Shown here one piece after another: positions 1 to 12,298 of a DNA stretch of 64,000 bases. The DNA is taken from contig NC_045452.1 of the NCBI RefSeq assembly GCF_002776525.5, positions 25,989,349 to 26,053,348 of the forward strand, in the 5' to 3' direction. How positions within the stretch are numbered: position 1 is the stretch's first letter; the number at the start of each line of letters is the position of its first letter. The notes beneath the pieces are model-generated. The model saw only the letters and a list, made by a program, of their open reading frames with translations. It had not been told where the DNA came from and searched no databases. The stretch comes from Piliocolobus tephrosceles. Its lineage: Eukaryota; Chordata; Mammalia; Primates; Cercopithecidae. The translations under genes were made by a program, and so were the position numbers.

Positions 1-1294
1 AGCCTCTCTTCCCTTTGATCTTCTATCTGGACCAGTGGTGACCCTGGGCTGGGGGGTTTGGAGGAGGGGCAGGTGGCTTCTGGAAGGGGCATGGTAGAGG
101 GGATGTTTGTGGCGGACCCTGAAAGTACCAAGTGTTGGTTCCTCTTGCAGAGGTTGCAGAATGTGCTGCTAGGGAGGAGGTCACAGTGTGAGCAAAGGCA
201 TGGTGGCCCCTAGCTGTTCTGGGGAAGGCAGGAGGCGGGGTTAAGTTGGAAGGAGCAGAAGAAGGTGCTAGAAAGGTCAGCCAGGCCAGGGGGGCAGACA
301 ACATGTGATGTGTGGGGGAGGGTTTGCACTTTTATTTTTGGAGTCAGGGGAAGACTGGAGTGGTCTGTGAGCAGAGCAGTGACTTGACGAGGCTGTGTTC
401 TGGGAGTGAAGTCTCGAGACACTGTGGGGTGGGCTGGGAAAGGGCAAAGGTCAGGAGCCCTGAGACCCGGCAGAAGCTGGTGCAGGTGCCCCAGCTCTCA
501 TAGGTCTAGCTCCTGTGGCGGCCTCTGAGGATTCCACCTGATACAACTGGAGGGGGAAATTGAAGAAGCTGACCCTCGTGGCTTTCAGTCTGAGAAATCA
601 ATCAGATCGTCACTTGTCTCTAAAGCCTGTGCCCTTCTTTATAGACGAGAAGCCCACCGGCCCCTCCGTGCCCCGGTTTCTTGCCCGGGTGGGTTAGATG
701 GTAAAGCTGACATTTTATCATGCACCTAGAAGTCCTTCTTCCTATTCTCCTTCCCACAGACAGTTTATTTTTCTGTGGTTCTGACAGTTTCCTGGTCACC
801 CCAGAGACAAAGGGGAAGGGAAGACTGTGTTTCTGGGCCAAGGGAATCGTCTGTTTAACATAGGCTTCGGAGCTGTTTTTACATTTCTACGTAAACAACT
901 TTTGGTATTCAGAAGACCTAGTTTCCCTGAGCCAGATGGGCTCCCTCCATCTCGGTGGTCTGTATTTCGGATTCCTGCAGCAGGTGGCTGGTCGAAATGC
1001 ACACCCCAGGAGGCGAGGTTGGGGGGATGTCAGCTCCGGGGCCGCTGGTGCCAGCAAGTGCCTAATTGCAGGCGGACTCCTTCCTCCTGAGCCCATCAGC
1101 CTCTGCGTGGCCACATCAGGGCAATTGGGTTCCTGGTGACCCATGACTGCCAGGCTAATGGAAACCTTAATGGAAACCCTCTTTTTCCACCCAATTAAGT
1201 GGCTGGAGGTGGGATGCTGTGTGAGAGCCGTCCGTTTCAGTTCCCTGACTTTCTCTTGCAGCAATTATCTGTGTAGCTCCATTTGGCCTACATA

Positions 1295-1805
1295 AGCTTA
1301 GCATTTGTGTTCATTCATTCATTCGTTCCACAGATATTGACAGAGCCGTTATCCATGTGCCGGGTTTTATGCAGGATGCGAGGCCATGGTCATGAATGGG
1401 ACCTGGCACCTGTGCGCTCCTTGCAAGGTCGGGGGCGTGCAGGGAGGTGAGCACACCCACAATCACATGATGGGGGAATAGGGTTTGTCCTTGTCATGTG
1501 CATGGGGAGCTGTGGGAACCCAGGGGAGGGGCCCGAACTGCACCCAGGGATAGGGGATGTGCAGAGAGTGCTTTCCAGACAGCTGGGAAATGGGTGGAGC
1601 CAACTGATCTAAAGTGAAGGGCATTTCAGGTTATGAGGACAGTCGAGGCAGAGGGGCAGAGGTATGACCTACAGAAGTAGCCTGGAAGAGCCTCATCAGA
1701 CGATGAGGGTGGAAGCATGGGAGCTGCAGCTGGATTGATGAGAGGAGAGGTCCACTCACTAAGAGTCATTGGGCACCAGTATGAAGGGTTTGCGTTTTAC
1801 CCTCG
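1295..1805 (+). mobile_element. L2-like remnant
   Basis: It starts with the attcattcattc block and continues with a degraded series of L2 landmarks (gtgccggg, a 'ctgggaaatgggtgg' area, and a closing 'gaagggtttgcgttttac' area). The match is diffuse and boundaries are approximate. Confidence 0.4.
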
Positions 1806-3160
1806 AGCTGGTGGGAGCTGTGGGGTGTACCGCAGCTGAGTGTGACCAATGCCAGCTTTGTGTATTGGAAGAATTTCCGCATCAGACAGGACTCTCTCAG
1901 TTTGCAAAGGACAGAAAGCCCAACTCAAAATGGCTTGAAAGCAAAACAGAATTCACTGTTGCATTTGATAGAATGGTCCATGGGGTTGGATGGCCTCAGG
2001 TAAGGCTTGATCCAGCACATAGAAGGTGTTGCTAGATCCTAGATTCTGTTCTCTGCTTCCCTGAGCTCTTTCCGTCTGGTGCCTTCATCTCCAGGCTCTG
2101 TATGGTGGTAAGATGATGGGACGGCTTCGACCCGCATCCTTTCTGGGTCAAGGCCAGTGGGAAAGAGTGCCTGTCTCATTCTCTATTCCTGGTAAAGAAT
2201 CAGTGCAGCTCATTAGCTCTAACTGGGCCATGCCCATCCCTGACTGTGTTCCTGGGAGGCCAGTGTGCCAGCCGGCTTTGTCCTGGGATGCCTGCTCCAC
2301 CCCAGAGCTGAACTACAAGGCCCGAGCATGGTGGCAGGAGGGGCAGCTCTCTCTGAGGGAGGCTGAGTCTTGTTTGCCTGAAAGGATCAATGGATGCTGG
2401 GGAAGAAAAGCAATGGTGTCCAGAACAGTCACCTCTAGAAGGGGAGAGGCTGGGCTGGGGTGGGAAGAGTTTAGGGCAGGGCCTGCGGGGGCCAAGGCGG
2501 CCGTCCTGGTGAGAGAGCCCCGCTGGCCATCCCAAGAATAGGGCATGAGTCTGCCAAGGGTACCCCTAGGTCTGGCATCTTGATTCTTTCCTCTGTGTTC
2601 TTGGCACAGACACTCATGCCAGGGCCTTTGCTATCACCCGTAGTCTCAGAGTCTGGTTACTATTCCGTAGTCATCTGTAGGGGTGAGTCCGTGCAGGGCT
2701 TTCCCTCCCCAGCTTCCTCCCTCCCTCATAGTAGCTCACTGTGTCCCCTGAGTCTGCCAGTGCTGCCAGGAAAGACCCGAGGCTCCTTCTGGGTCTCAGA
2801 GCCATTTCTTTGGTTGAAACCAGTTTGCGTCCCTCCCTGTAGAATTGGCTGCCACTTCCTTTAGGGCCCCCACTGCACTCTGTACATAACCCTGCCAGGG
2901 CATCTGTTTATTTTCCATTCTTGTAGCTTTATTTTTATTTCAAAAGGAGCACAAGAACACAGTCTGGTGGCAAAGGCTCCCTCTATCTCCTCCTCCTTAC
3001 CTTCAGCCACCGGGCCCTTGTAGCAGTAATGCTGCTCTTGTCATTCTGGAGCATGCCCTTTCATTCCTTTTTCTGTGCATTTTGATACATACACATAGAA
3101 ATACATAGTGCTGAGTTTTCTAGTTGTATTTTTTACATAAATATCATGCTGTATCTATTT

Positions 3161-3275
3161 TAAAGTGTCTTACCATGTTGCCCAGGCTGGACTTGAACCC
3201 CTGGGCTCGAGTGATCCTCCCACCCCCAGCTCCAAGTAGCTGAGACCACAGATGTGCACCACCACACCCAGCCTT
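3161..3275 (-). mobile_element. Alu monomer-like fragment
   Basis: Antisense Alu monomer landmarks are present: ccatgttgcccaggctgg, then ccaccaccacacccagcc. It resembles a free Alu monomer or an AluJ piece and lies just before a full Alu. Confidence 0.7.
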
Positions 3276-3297
3276 TGCCGTATTGTTCTGCAATATG

Positions 3298-3607
3298 TTT
3301 TTTTTTTTTTCTTCTTTTTTTAATTTTTTGAGACAGGATCTGGCTCTGTCACCCAGGCTGGAGTGCAGTGGCATGATCTTGGCTCACTGCAACCTCTGCT
3401 TCTTGGCTTCAAGCTCTCTTCCCAGCCTCCTGGGTAGCTGGGACTACAGACTCATGCCACCACTCCTGGCTAATTTTTGTATTTTGTATAGAGATGGGGT
3501 TTTGCCTTGTTGCCCAGGCTGGTCTCAAACTCCGGAGCTCAAGCCATCCACCCGCCTCAGCCCCAAAAAGTGCTGGGATTATAGGTGTGAGTCACTGCAC
3601 CTGACCC
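3298..3607 (-). mobile_element. Alu (old, AluJ/S-like)
   Basis: Poly-T start, then gagacaggatctggctc and the standard antisense order of both arms to ctgcacctgaccc. Many substitutions suggest an old copy. Confidence 0.9.
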
Positions 3608-3927
3608 AACCTGCTTTTGCTTTTTTAAAAAAATCTCAACACCGTGCTATGTATTGCACTTAATTAATTGTGCATTGAATCCTTCACGAGCCTTCTGTGC
3701 CAGGTGCGAGGTCGGCTGCTGGGTGGAAGTGACCGGGATACATCTTCCCTCGGCTACATGCAGACTCTCCACAGGGCAAGGGCAGGGCCTGCCCAGTTCT
3801 GTGCCCAGCCCTTTGGCATCCATCTGCCAGTATTTGTTAGATAAGCAGGCTGTCATGCCCAAGGATTGGTGCCACCTGAATGGGACAGGGCTTCAGCTGT
3901 GTGCTCTTGATGTGGCGTCCGCGCCAC

Positions 3928-3989
3928 CTGTTGACCCTCTTTGGATTTTTACCTTATCCTGTTGACCCTCTTTGGATTTTTACCTTATT
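3928..3989. repeat. 31-bp exact tandem duplication
   Basis: Two adjacent copies of a 31-bp unit containing gaccctctttggattttt, with start points 3928 and 3959. I see no difference between them, which suggests a recent event. Confidence 0.9.
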
Positions 3990-5979
3990 GAAATGTTCAC
4001 ACATCTCTTTTAGCTTCTGAACTTATTTCATCTTGAGAAATGGGCTGGAACCTTTTGCTCCAGCAGAACAAGTCCCATAAATCAGACGTTCAAGCTGAGC
4101 AATCCTTCTGGTTTTGGCCACAGTCAGGGGCCTTCTTACTCCGCTGGTCTCGTCAGCACCTTTCAGAAACTCATCCTTGACTTGGAGATGACAGCGAGTT
4201 AAATGTACATAAATACACCGAGCTCATTACTCTGGGCCGGCATCCGACATGACAAGGCCCACATCCATTTCTCAGTAAAAACAAACTACATCTGCCACTT
4301 GAAAGGTCAAGAAGCACTTTCATGTACGTTGTGCTCCATGGATCACTGGAAGTCCTTTCCCTCTTTTCCATATCCCGGCCAGGAGGAGCAGCTGCTCTCT
4401 GGCACCATTAGCCTTTGCTGCCTTTTACCCTAGGCAAGACATTTTGTTATTCCTGCAATTTGTAATCCCAGAACACTTGGAGATTGGACTTGGAGTTCAT
4501 AACCTCCTGGGGAGGGCCACATTTCAAGGCCTTTGCACGTGTGATATGCCAGCAATAGCTCAACCCTTTGAATTATGATCCACGGCTCCTTCCAATCACC
4601 TTCTTTCTGGACGTCAGAAAACACTGCCCAACAGCATCTCCTCCCAGCTGCCGAGGCTGATGATATTTTTATTCTTATTTAGATTTTACTTAGGTCTTAT
4701 TTTAACTCCACTGAGCTGTGAGATCTTCACCGAAGTACAACTGGACTTATTTTTAGAGAAGAACTGCTCTGTTAAGAAGACCTTCGTGCCTGATGAATTT
4801 AATTATTCTGATAAATTACAGCTTCTGCGAAGGAACCACACCCCTCTGAGTACAGATGGAAGTTGGAAAATTCATAGAAAGCTGTCATCTCCTGGCAGAG
4901 GCCTGGGAAACCTCATTTAACAGAGGTGTCTTTGGGTTCCTCTTAAGCATGAGCGAAGGATCCCAATGCCCCCTCTCCTGGTGGGAAGAGGAGCTGGTGG
5001 CGTGAATTGGCACGGAGCCGCACCTTTCTTTCTCCTCCTTTATCCTCCCGCAAGCTCCACAGACCACTCTGCTTCTTTGAGCAGGATCAGTTGTAACTAG
5101 AAGTGGGTAGGGCTTGAAAGGGGCTGGTTAAGTGTTTAAAATTGAGGCAGCTTTCCTGCCATTTTCAAGTTCTTTTAGATGTGCAGGGATGGAGACTGGC
5201 TGTTTTTTTGGGGTTTTTCTCTTTGATCCTGGTTCAGATGGGGCCCTCTGAAATTTCTCCCCCTGATCTTTTGTGCTCTGTGAAAACCAGGAATTGCAGG
5301 GATGGTGTAGAAAATCCCCGTAGGTGGCAAAGCATCTCTGCTGTGTTAAAATGACATGCTTAGAAAAGTGTCAGAAAATGGAGATGCCATTGCTCCGGCC
5401 CCCCAGGGCCTGTGGCTCAGCCTCCATTGGGCCTTTGTGTCTGGGCCAGACCCTCTAGGCAAGCCCCTGGTGAGGCTGTTGGGCCCATCATTGCAGGGGT
5501 GCCTCGCCATGCCCCCGTGTCCTGCCCTCGTTCCCCTGGTGGAGCACGAAGCTGATCAGCCTTGGCGTTTTCAGATTTCTTCTCTCTGTTAAAGTAACCT
5601 TGTTCTTTAAACCAGCCTGCTTTCAAAGTTGTTTTCCTAATAATATCAAAAGGGGGGAAAAAAGCTGCCTGAAAATCCTTTTTTTGGGGGTGGGGGAAAG
5701 AGCCTGGGCATAAATAAATACAACCATACAAAGAAGAAGATTAAAAAAAAAATCAAAGATGGAACCTTCGCGTTTGGCCTGAGGTATAAATGGCAGGCTT
5801 TTTATGACATGCTTTTAGTTTTTGATTCTCTTTCTTTCCTTTTATGTTCTTATAATTCCAAATCAGGAGCGATGGTGTTTTTTTTTTAAACCTTGCCCAA
5901 TCTTTGGGTGGAGGCTTTGGAAGCCGCACATTCTCCACCATTACAGTCACTCAAAGCTGACGCCTCCCAAGGGGTTGCT

Positions 5980-6190
5980 GCATGCCAGGGACTGTGCCGA
6001 GTGCGTGTCTCCCTGAATCTTTGTGATCTCTCTGAGGTGTGTTAGGCCCCATTTCACAGATGGAAACTGAGGCATACAGAGCCATGAAGTAGCTTGCCCA
6101 AGATCACACACCTTGTCAGTGGTCAAGCTGGGATCCAAAACCAGCAGCCTGGCTCTGGGGTTCTAAGCCCTCTGTTGTGCTGCTCCTTGA
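5980..6190 (-). mobile_element. MIR remnant
   Basis: Antisense MIR core: cacagatggaaactgaggc, then cttgcccaagatcacacac and a degraded 3' part. Confidence 0.7.
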
Positions 6191-6469
6191 ATATATTAAA
6201 AGGCCTACTATGTGCAGGAACTGGGTTGGCACTGGTAGCCAGGGAAGTTCAGGAAGGAGATAGTTACATGGCTGTGTGGCTTGAGCTGGGGAGAGGGGAA
6301 CACCCTGGAGGGCTTCTTGGAGGAGGTGGCCAGTAAGATGAGGTTGAAGATAGGTAGGATTTAGTAGGGCGCAGTGAGGTGCAAGATCAGGTAGAACTGG
6401 CTTTAGTCCTGACTCTGGGGCTTCACATCTAACAGCACAGGACCAGCCACTTCCTCACAGTACTCGTTT

Positions 6470-6776
6470 ATTTATTATTATTATTATTATTGAGACAGAC
6501 GGAATCTCGCTGTGTTGCCAGGCTGGAGTGAAGTGGCACAGCCTCGGCTCACTGCAACCTCCACCTCCCAGGTTCAAGCGATTCTTATGCCTCAGCTGCC
6601 CAAGTAGCTGGGATTGCAGGCGCCCGCCGCCATGCCTGGCTAACTTTTGCATTTTTAGTAGAGACAGGGTTTCATCATGTTGGCCAGGCTGGTCTCAAAC
6701 TCCTGACCTCAGGTAATTCACCCACCTCGCCCTCCCAGAGTGCTGGAATTACAGGCGTGAGCCACCGCACCCGGCT
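6470..6776 (-). mobile_element. Alu with an ATT-rich tail
   Basis: The tail on this strand is a (TTA)n run, followed by gagacagacggaatctcgc and both arms to cgcacccggc. Confidence 0.92.
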
Positions 6777-7390
6777 TCCCTCGCAGACAAAGTGAATGGC
6801 TGGCGTGGAAGGTACCCTGCACATAGTAGGTGTTCAGGAAACATTAGTGGTACCCTCCCCTTTCCCGTAGACAGTCAGCAATATGGGTTGGACATGTGTG
6901 TCCTGTAATCCGAGGTGGTTTGCCCTCTGGCTGGCCCATAGAATTTGAATTAATGGCTCCTATTTGTAAATGGGGAGATTCCACACCAAACCCCATGTTT
7001 CCAGCTTTTCTTGAAAACTCAGATCTGGTGACTGCAGCCCACACTTCCCACTCTGCTGTCCCGGGCTGAGCGACGAGTGCCCGTCTCCAGAGACAGTGTG
7101 CCAAGGGGCCCTCATCCTATCAAATGCCCTCCTGTCTCTCTCTTCCTACCTGGCCGCCCGTGCAGGCCACAGAGCACGGTGCTGCAGGTGAACTCTGCTG
7201 CAGTGGGAGGGAGTTGGCGTCGGCTCCCTCGTGGCTGGCTGCTGGATTTCGTGTGGACAGACATTCATCTTAGAACAATGCAGACACTTAGGAAAACAAG
7301 CACAAGGCGGTCTTTTTTCCTTAATCACCCATCTCATGAAATCAAGCCCCAGTCCCTTGGAAGCCCATACCCTCCAGACACTGAGAGAAT

Positions 7391-7458
7391 GCATGCCAGC
7401 ATGCCTGTGCCAGCGTGCCTGTGCCAGCGTGCCTGTGCCAGCACACCCGGGCCAGCAG
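7391..7458. repeat. 14-bp tandem repeat
   Basis: Three near-perfect copies of gcctgtgccagcgt start at 7403, 7417 and 7431, flanked by decayed copies. It is a minisatellite of unique origin. Confidence 0.85.
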
Positions 7459-7550
7459 ACCTTTCTCTGTGACTGAAGACAGCCGACACTTCACATCTTT
7501 GAAGGGTTTGTCTTTCTGGCAAGTGGACGGTACTTTAAAAACCAAAACAT

Positions 7551-7880
7551 GGCTGGGCACGGTGGCTCAAGCCTGTAATCCCAGCACTTTGGGAGGCCGA
7601 GGCTGGCGGATCACGAGGTCAGGAGATCGAGACCATCCTGGCTCACCCGGTGAAACCCCGTCTCTACTAAAAAATACAAAAAACGAGCCGGGTGAGGTGG
7701 TGGGCGCCTATAGTCCCAGGTACTTGGAAGGCTGAGGCAGGAGAATGGCGTGAACCCAGGAGGCGGAGCCTGCAGTGAGCTGAGATCCAGCCACTGCATT
7801 CCAGCCTGGGCGGCAGAGCGAGACTCCGTCTCAAAAAAAAAAAATAAAATAAAATAAAAAAATAATAATAAATAAAAAAA
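7551..7880 (+). mobile_element. AluY (AluYR-like)
   Basis: Full-length, with few changes. It has caagcctgtaat near the start and gagccgggtgaggtgg in the second arm, which I associate with Old World monkey AluYR copies. The tail is (AAAT/AAT)n. Confidence 0.85.
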
Positions 7881-8429
7881 CATTCCTGAGATTCACTGAA
7901 AGCCACTAAACTGGCACCGCTCAGGCGGCGAGGGTTGGGGGCGGGGGAAGCCAAGGGTGTGAGAGCAGCCCCTCCTTCCAAAAATCAGACCGATCCTCTG
8001 AAGATGACGATCCGATCCAGGCTGAAAGTTCCTCTGCAAAGGAGCTGTGTCCTTCAGGGAACCCAGGCTGCAAAATGTAGCAAGGACTAGAAGGGCATCC
8101 CTCAAACCTTCATGGGGTTCAGCTTTGGACATGCTGGCTCTGGTTTGTCCCCACTGCACTCTGCACAGAGCCCGGAAGGCCCTTTCATTAGCCTGGCCTT
8201 CTTTCAAGGCCAGTTCCATTGCTGCCTCCTCCAGGATCCCTCCATGCTTCTCTGTGGAATGGGGGACCTTGCCTGCCTTGTGGTGACTCTTCCCCCAATT
8301 TGTGCCTCTCTTGGAGCCTAATCACAAAAACCCTGTACATCCACAGCTGCCTCTCCCACTTACGGGGAGTGGTTTGCGGGCCATGTGTGGGCGCTCACAA
8401 TTCCCCTTATTCCTCAGGAAATGTGAGGA

Positions 8430-8580
8430 GTTTCCTGTGAGGCCGGTACTCCCACCACCCCATGTTACAGACGGAGAAACTGAGGCTTAGTGAGGTGAGG
8501 GGACTTCCCCAAGACCACACACCAGCAAGTGGCAATGCGAGATTCGGACTGGGGCTCTGTGGCCACAGGCTTGGGCTCCT
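8430..8580 (-). mobile_element. MIR remnant
   Basis: Antisense MIR core: cagacggagaaactgaggc, then ccccaagaccacacaccag and gagattcggactggggctc. Confidence 0.7.
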
Positions 8581-9599
8581 CCTGCCCACCGAGGGGTCTG
8601 CCAGCCTGTGTGCCCTCCTCCTGGCCCCCGAAGCCTTTGCTTCCCTCAGGCCATCGTGCACAGCCAGCCCCTTCAGAATGCGCTGCTGAACGGGCCCTGG
8701 GCGGTGTTCGTGAGCGCGTTTCTCATTTATTAAGGTCACAAAATCCCTGGCCCTGTTTAATGTCATCTTTGATGTTCAAGGGCGACGTGGAAATCTCTGT
8801 TTTCATGTGACCCAATTTCTAGGCTTTCAGAATGCGGCTCCTCTCCTCCTCCCTCTCTGTGTTTATGAAATCAGGTGAGCAGGGCTGCCTCGAAGCGTTG
8901 ACCACTTGCCCTGAGGTCTCCATCCCCACCCCTCAGGCTCAGGCATGTGGGTGCAGTGCCAGCTCTCGGGCCATGCCAAGAGGACTCATGGGCGTAGACC
9001 GCCTGTATGATCCTCCACACATAGGGAAACTGGGTCTTTTGTTCTTCCTCTGCCATCGGCGTGAGCACTGCAGGCAGCTGTGCTGGACGGGACCTCCCTG
9101 CACCTGTCGTGTCTTCCTATGAAGCCAGCCAGGACATGGAACTTCCAGCCAGACCCCTGTACTCCAGGGCTATCATATTCCCAAGGATTCCTGTGAAAAA
9201 TCACTTTTCCCTGTTTCCTTTCTGCCTTTTAAGACTCTCTGCTGGTTACAACTCTTTTTGTAACTAGTCACGTGGTACAAATAATTGCTGAGATTTGGTC
9301 CCTGTTTTCTCAGCTGATCTGGGTGACCTGTGGGGGATCTTCTGAAGTATTTTCAGGGAGATGGGGCGGAGGGAATCTCCAAGCTCTGTGCCTATATCAT
9401 TTCCCTGTGAAGGTATTTAACATTTGTCCACTGCTGGTGCAGTTATGCTAAGGATTTTGGAACTTCAACGATGCGTGGTGCCCGGGTCTTCCCTTAGGAT
9501 GCTGGCTGTGGGTGGAGGACAGTGTGTGCCAGCAGCCAGGCTGGCTTGTGGCTGGAATGTAGGTTACCTGGAGAGGGCCTGCTTTTTTTTTTTTTTTCC

Positions 9600-10030
9600 T
9601 ATTTAAAAATTTTGTTGTAAAATAGACATGACATAAACTTTGCCATCTTAGCCCTTTTCAAGAGCAGAGTTCACTGGTATTAAGTACGTACTCATTGTGC
9701 AGCCATCACCACCCACCCACAGAACTCTTCCATCTTTCCAAACTGATACTCTGCCGTCATTTAACGCTACCTCTCTATTTGCCACCTCCCCCTGCCTCCG
9801 GCAGCCACCAGACTGCTTTCTCCTCTGTGCATTTGCCTAACTCGAGGGACCTCCTATCGGTGGAATTGTACGGTGTTTGACTTTCTGTGTCTGGCTTATT
9901 TCACTGAGCATAACATTCTCAAGGTTCACCCATGCTGTAGCCTGGCCCGGATGTCCTTCCTTTTTAAGGCTGGATAATATTCCGTGGTATACATGGACCA
10001 CGTTTTGCTTACTCATTCATCCGGTGTTCT
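9600..10030 (-). mobile_element. L1 3'-region remnant
   Basis: Antisense L1 landmarks include a tgtgcagccatcaccac block, gcttatttcactgagcataa and ggctggataatattccgtgg. No open frame remains. Confidence 0.7.
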
Positions 10031-10199
10031 CAAATGCCGAGACTCAGTGACTGCAGCCGTGTCCGAAACCTCCCTCTAATCAAAACACTTCCTAACCCCA
10101 ACCTGTACCTAGGCTCTGACACTCCTGCTTCAGGCAGTCCTCCAGGATAAGGTGCCCATTTAAAATGCAAATCTATTTCCTTGGGGGGACTGGGTAATT

Positions 10200-10405
10200 G
10201 GCATCCTGGGGCCCCGCTGCCACTGTCCTTATAAGGGAGGGAGGTTGTGTTGTCCTGGAAGCCAGGTCCACGGCCATGTCCTGAGAGCCCATCAGGTGCC
10301 ATGCTCTGGGCTGGGGACTCGACGTCCATGTTTTGGTTACATTGAGCCCTTCTAAAGACCCTGGCATTTCTGCAGTATTACCTATAAATTCCATGTGCGG
10401 AAACA
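10200..10405. repeat. direct duplication, copy 1
   Basis: It shares about 200 bp with 10827-11030, with gccatgctctgggctgg and cctggcattt plus cagtattacct blocks in the same order. Identity is roughly 80 percent by eye. Confidence 0.8.
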
Positions 10406-10421
10406 TGGGTTAATTTCCACT

Positions 10422-10710
10422 TTTTTTTTTTTGAGAGAGAGTCTCACTCTGTCACCAGGCTGAAGTGCAGTGGTGTGATCTCGGCTCGCTGCAACCTCTG
10501 CCTCCCGGGTTCAAGCAATTCTCCCACCGCAGCCTCCTGAGTAGCTGGGACTACAGGTGTGTGCCACCACGCCCAGCTAATTTTTGTATATTTAGTAGAG
10601 ACAAGGTATCACCATGTTGGCCAGGATGATCTCGATCTTTTGACCTCGTGATCCGCCCGCCTCAGCCTCCCAAAGTGCTGGGATTACAGGCGTGAGCCAC
10701 CGCACCCGGC
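10422..10710 (-). mobile_element. Alu
   Basis: Poly-T, gagagagagtctcactctg, both arms, ending gcacccggcc. It is flanked by matching gggtta..tttccac target-site copies and sits between the two halves of the direct duplication. Confidence 0.92.
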
Positions 10711-10826
10711 CTGGGTTATTTCCACTTTGGGGCTATTTTGAGTAGTACAGCTATGGACACGGAGTAAAAGAGGGTCCACTTTTTCAGAAGCTGAGTGTCA
10801 GGACCTTTGCTGACATGAGAGGAGCT

Positions 10827-11030
10827 GGCATCCTGGGACCCTGCTGCCATCATCCTTATGAGGATGGAGGTTGTGTCTTCCTGAAAGCTGGGTCCACAGG
10901 TGTGTCCCGAGAGCCCACTGAGTGCCATGCTCTGGGCTGGATGCTCGACATTTATGGTTACATTCAGCCCTTCCAAAGGCCCTGGCATTTTTACAGTATT
11001 ACCTGTAAATGCCACATGGAGAGACGTGCA
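10827..11030. repeat. direct duplication, copy 2
   Basis: Second copy of the 10200-10405 segment in the same orientation. The offset is 627 bp, about 300 of which come from the Alu between them. Confidence 0.8.
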
Positions 11031-12208
11031 GAGAGGTGAGTGGGACGTACCTGGGGTCTCACGGCCAGCATGGTGGGGCCCTGCTGGCCTGCTGCTCCAG
11101 AGCTATCATGCCACACCCCTTGCTGCTCCATCGCCTGCCACTGTGGAGGCTGGGTGTCCAGAGCTGGAGGTGTTCAAGGTTCGAGGTGACTCTGGTGTTA
11201 AAAGAGGAAATACGGTTTTACTTCTGAACCTGTTACATGGAGAAGGAGGTACAGCTCCGGGCACACTGGCCTAGGTACTTTTGTGGCATGTGATCAGGGA
11301 CTGCTCCCTAGCAGCCCTCCACCAGGGCCATGAAAGCGGCCAGGACCCTACCTCCACCTGGCACCATGGACGCATCTTGGGGCTGGAACCTAGAGTCCCA
11401 CGTGTAGTTGGAGCTGAGGCTGTGACTGGAAAAAATGTGACATCACAGAAGCAAGGGTTTTGATGCCTGGCGTCTGTGTGGGTGGGTGTTCCTCCCTGGT
11501 GGATATGGCTGAAAGGCCTGGAGGGTCTCCCTGGTGCAGGGCGATGAGGGGTCGCTTCTGGTTCTGGGGTTGTCCCTAATCACTGGGTGTTCCAGGCCCT
11601 GTAACTGTTCAGCACTCCCTTGAGACGGGAGGCCATGGTGTTTCTGACTTGGAGCCTCTGCCTGTCTTTATTAGATTCTGTTGCAAGTTCCAGCAGTCCT
11701 GACCTGGACGTTCCATCATATTTCTGTCGCTGTGAATGCGGCCATCACCAGTGACCCCACTTTAAACTCCAGATTCACCTGTATGCATGACCGGAGGGGA
11801 TTAGCATCTTGAGACCATGGTTCAGGATGCAGCCCCCCAGCAGAGGAAGGGCAGTTCCACCCTCTCAGGCCCCATCGCTGTGGTCCATGCTTTGTCTGCC
11901 TCAGCGGCCTTGGTCAGATCTGGAAACATCTGGGAGCTTTGGTGTCTTAGTTATGAGTTTCAAAGAGCAGTGAAAACAGACTGGCAGAGCTCAGCGAGAC
12001 CTGGGAAATATGTGGGGTGGGGACGAACTACAGAATGTATTCTTGGTTCGGAGCATTTTTCCCTCTGACTCTTTCTGGGCAACAGGCCTTTTAGGAATGT
12101 TTGTTAAATGCTGAAAAAACAGGAATTGATTTCTCTCTGCGTCCACAGCCAACATGTGAGGCCACGGTGTGTAGACTAACCTGGTTTTTCTTTCCTTTTG
12201 CTCAACAG

Positions 12209-12298
12209 TGAGTGACCTGCAGGAAGAAGGCAAGAATGCCATCAACTCACCGATGTCCCCCGCCCTGGCAGATGTTCACCCTGAAGACACCCAGCTCG
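12209..12298 (+). CDS. PARVB: PARVB coding exon, residues 39-67 (N-terminal linker)
   Basis: The acceptor is ctcaacag and the donor is gtacgg. The 90-nt exon begins with two bases completing a codon and ends with one base of the next. It encodes SDLQEEGKNAINSPMSPAL followed by ADVHPEDTQL, which lies before CH1 and is predicted to be flexible. Two Ser-Pro pairs (residues 51-52 and 54-55) are possible proline-directed phosphorylation sites. Residue 58 is Ala here; I recall Val in human. The previous exon lies upstream of the window. Confidence 0.93.

Larger units (their letters stand above)
1..12208 (+). other. PARVB: PARVB intron upstream of the residue-39 exon
   Basis: No exon was recognised here. 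I looked for the N-terminal exon of the 364-residue isoform (Lys/Arg-rich, ending near AREV) and for a CpG-rich promoter and saw neither, so the stretch is read as intron. It holds Alus (3161, 3298, 6470, 7551, 10422), MIR/L2 remnants, an L1 remnant at 9600-10030, a 31-bp tandem duplication (3928-3989), a 14-bp tandem repeat (7391-7458) and a direct duplication (10200-11030). Stretches such as 1-1290, 1800-2900, 4000-5980 and 11040-12200 show nothing recognisable. Confidence 0.75.

Noticed and set aside
1..12208. Possible PARVB first exon or CpG-island promoter
   Set aside because: I found neither the Lys/Arg-rich N-terminal coding segment nor a clear CpG-dense stretch, so this part is treated as intron.
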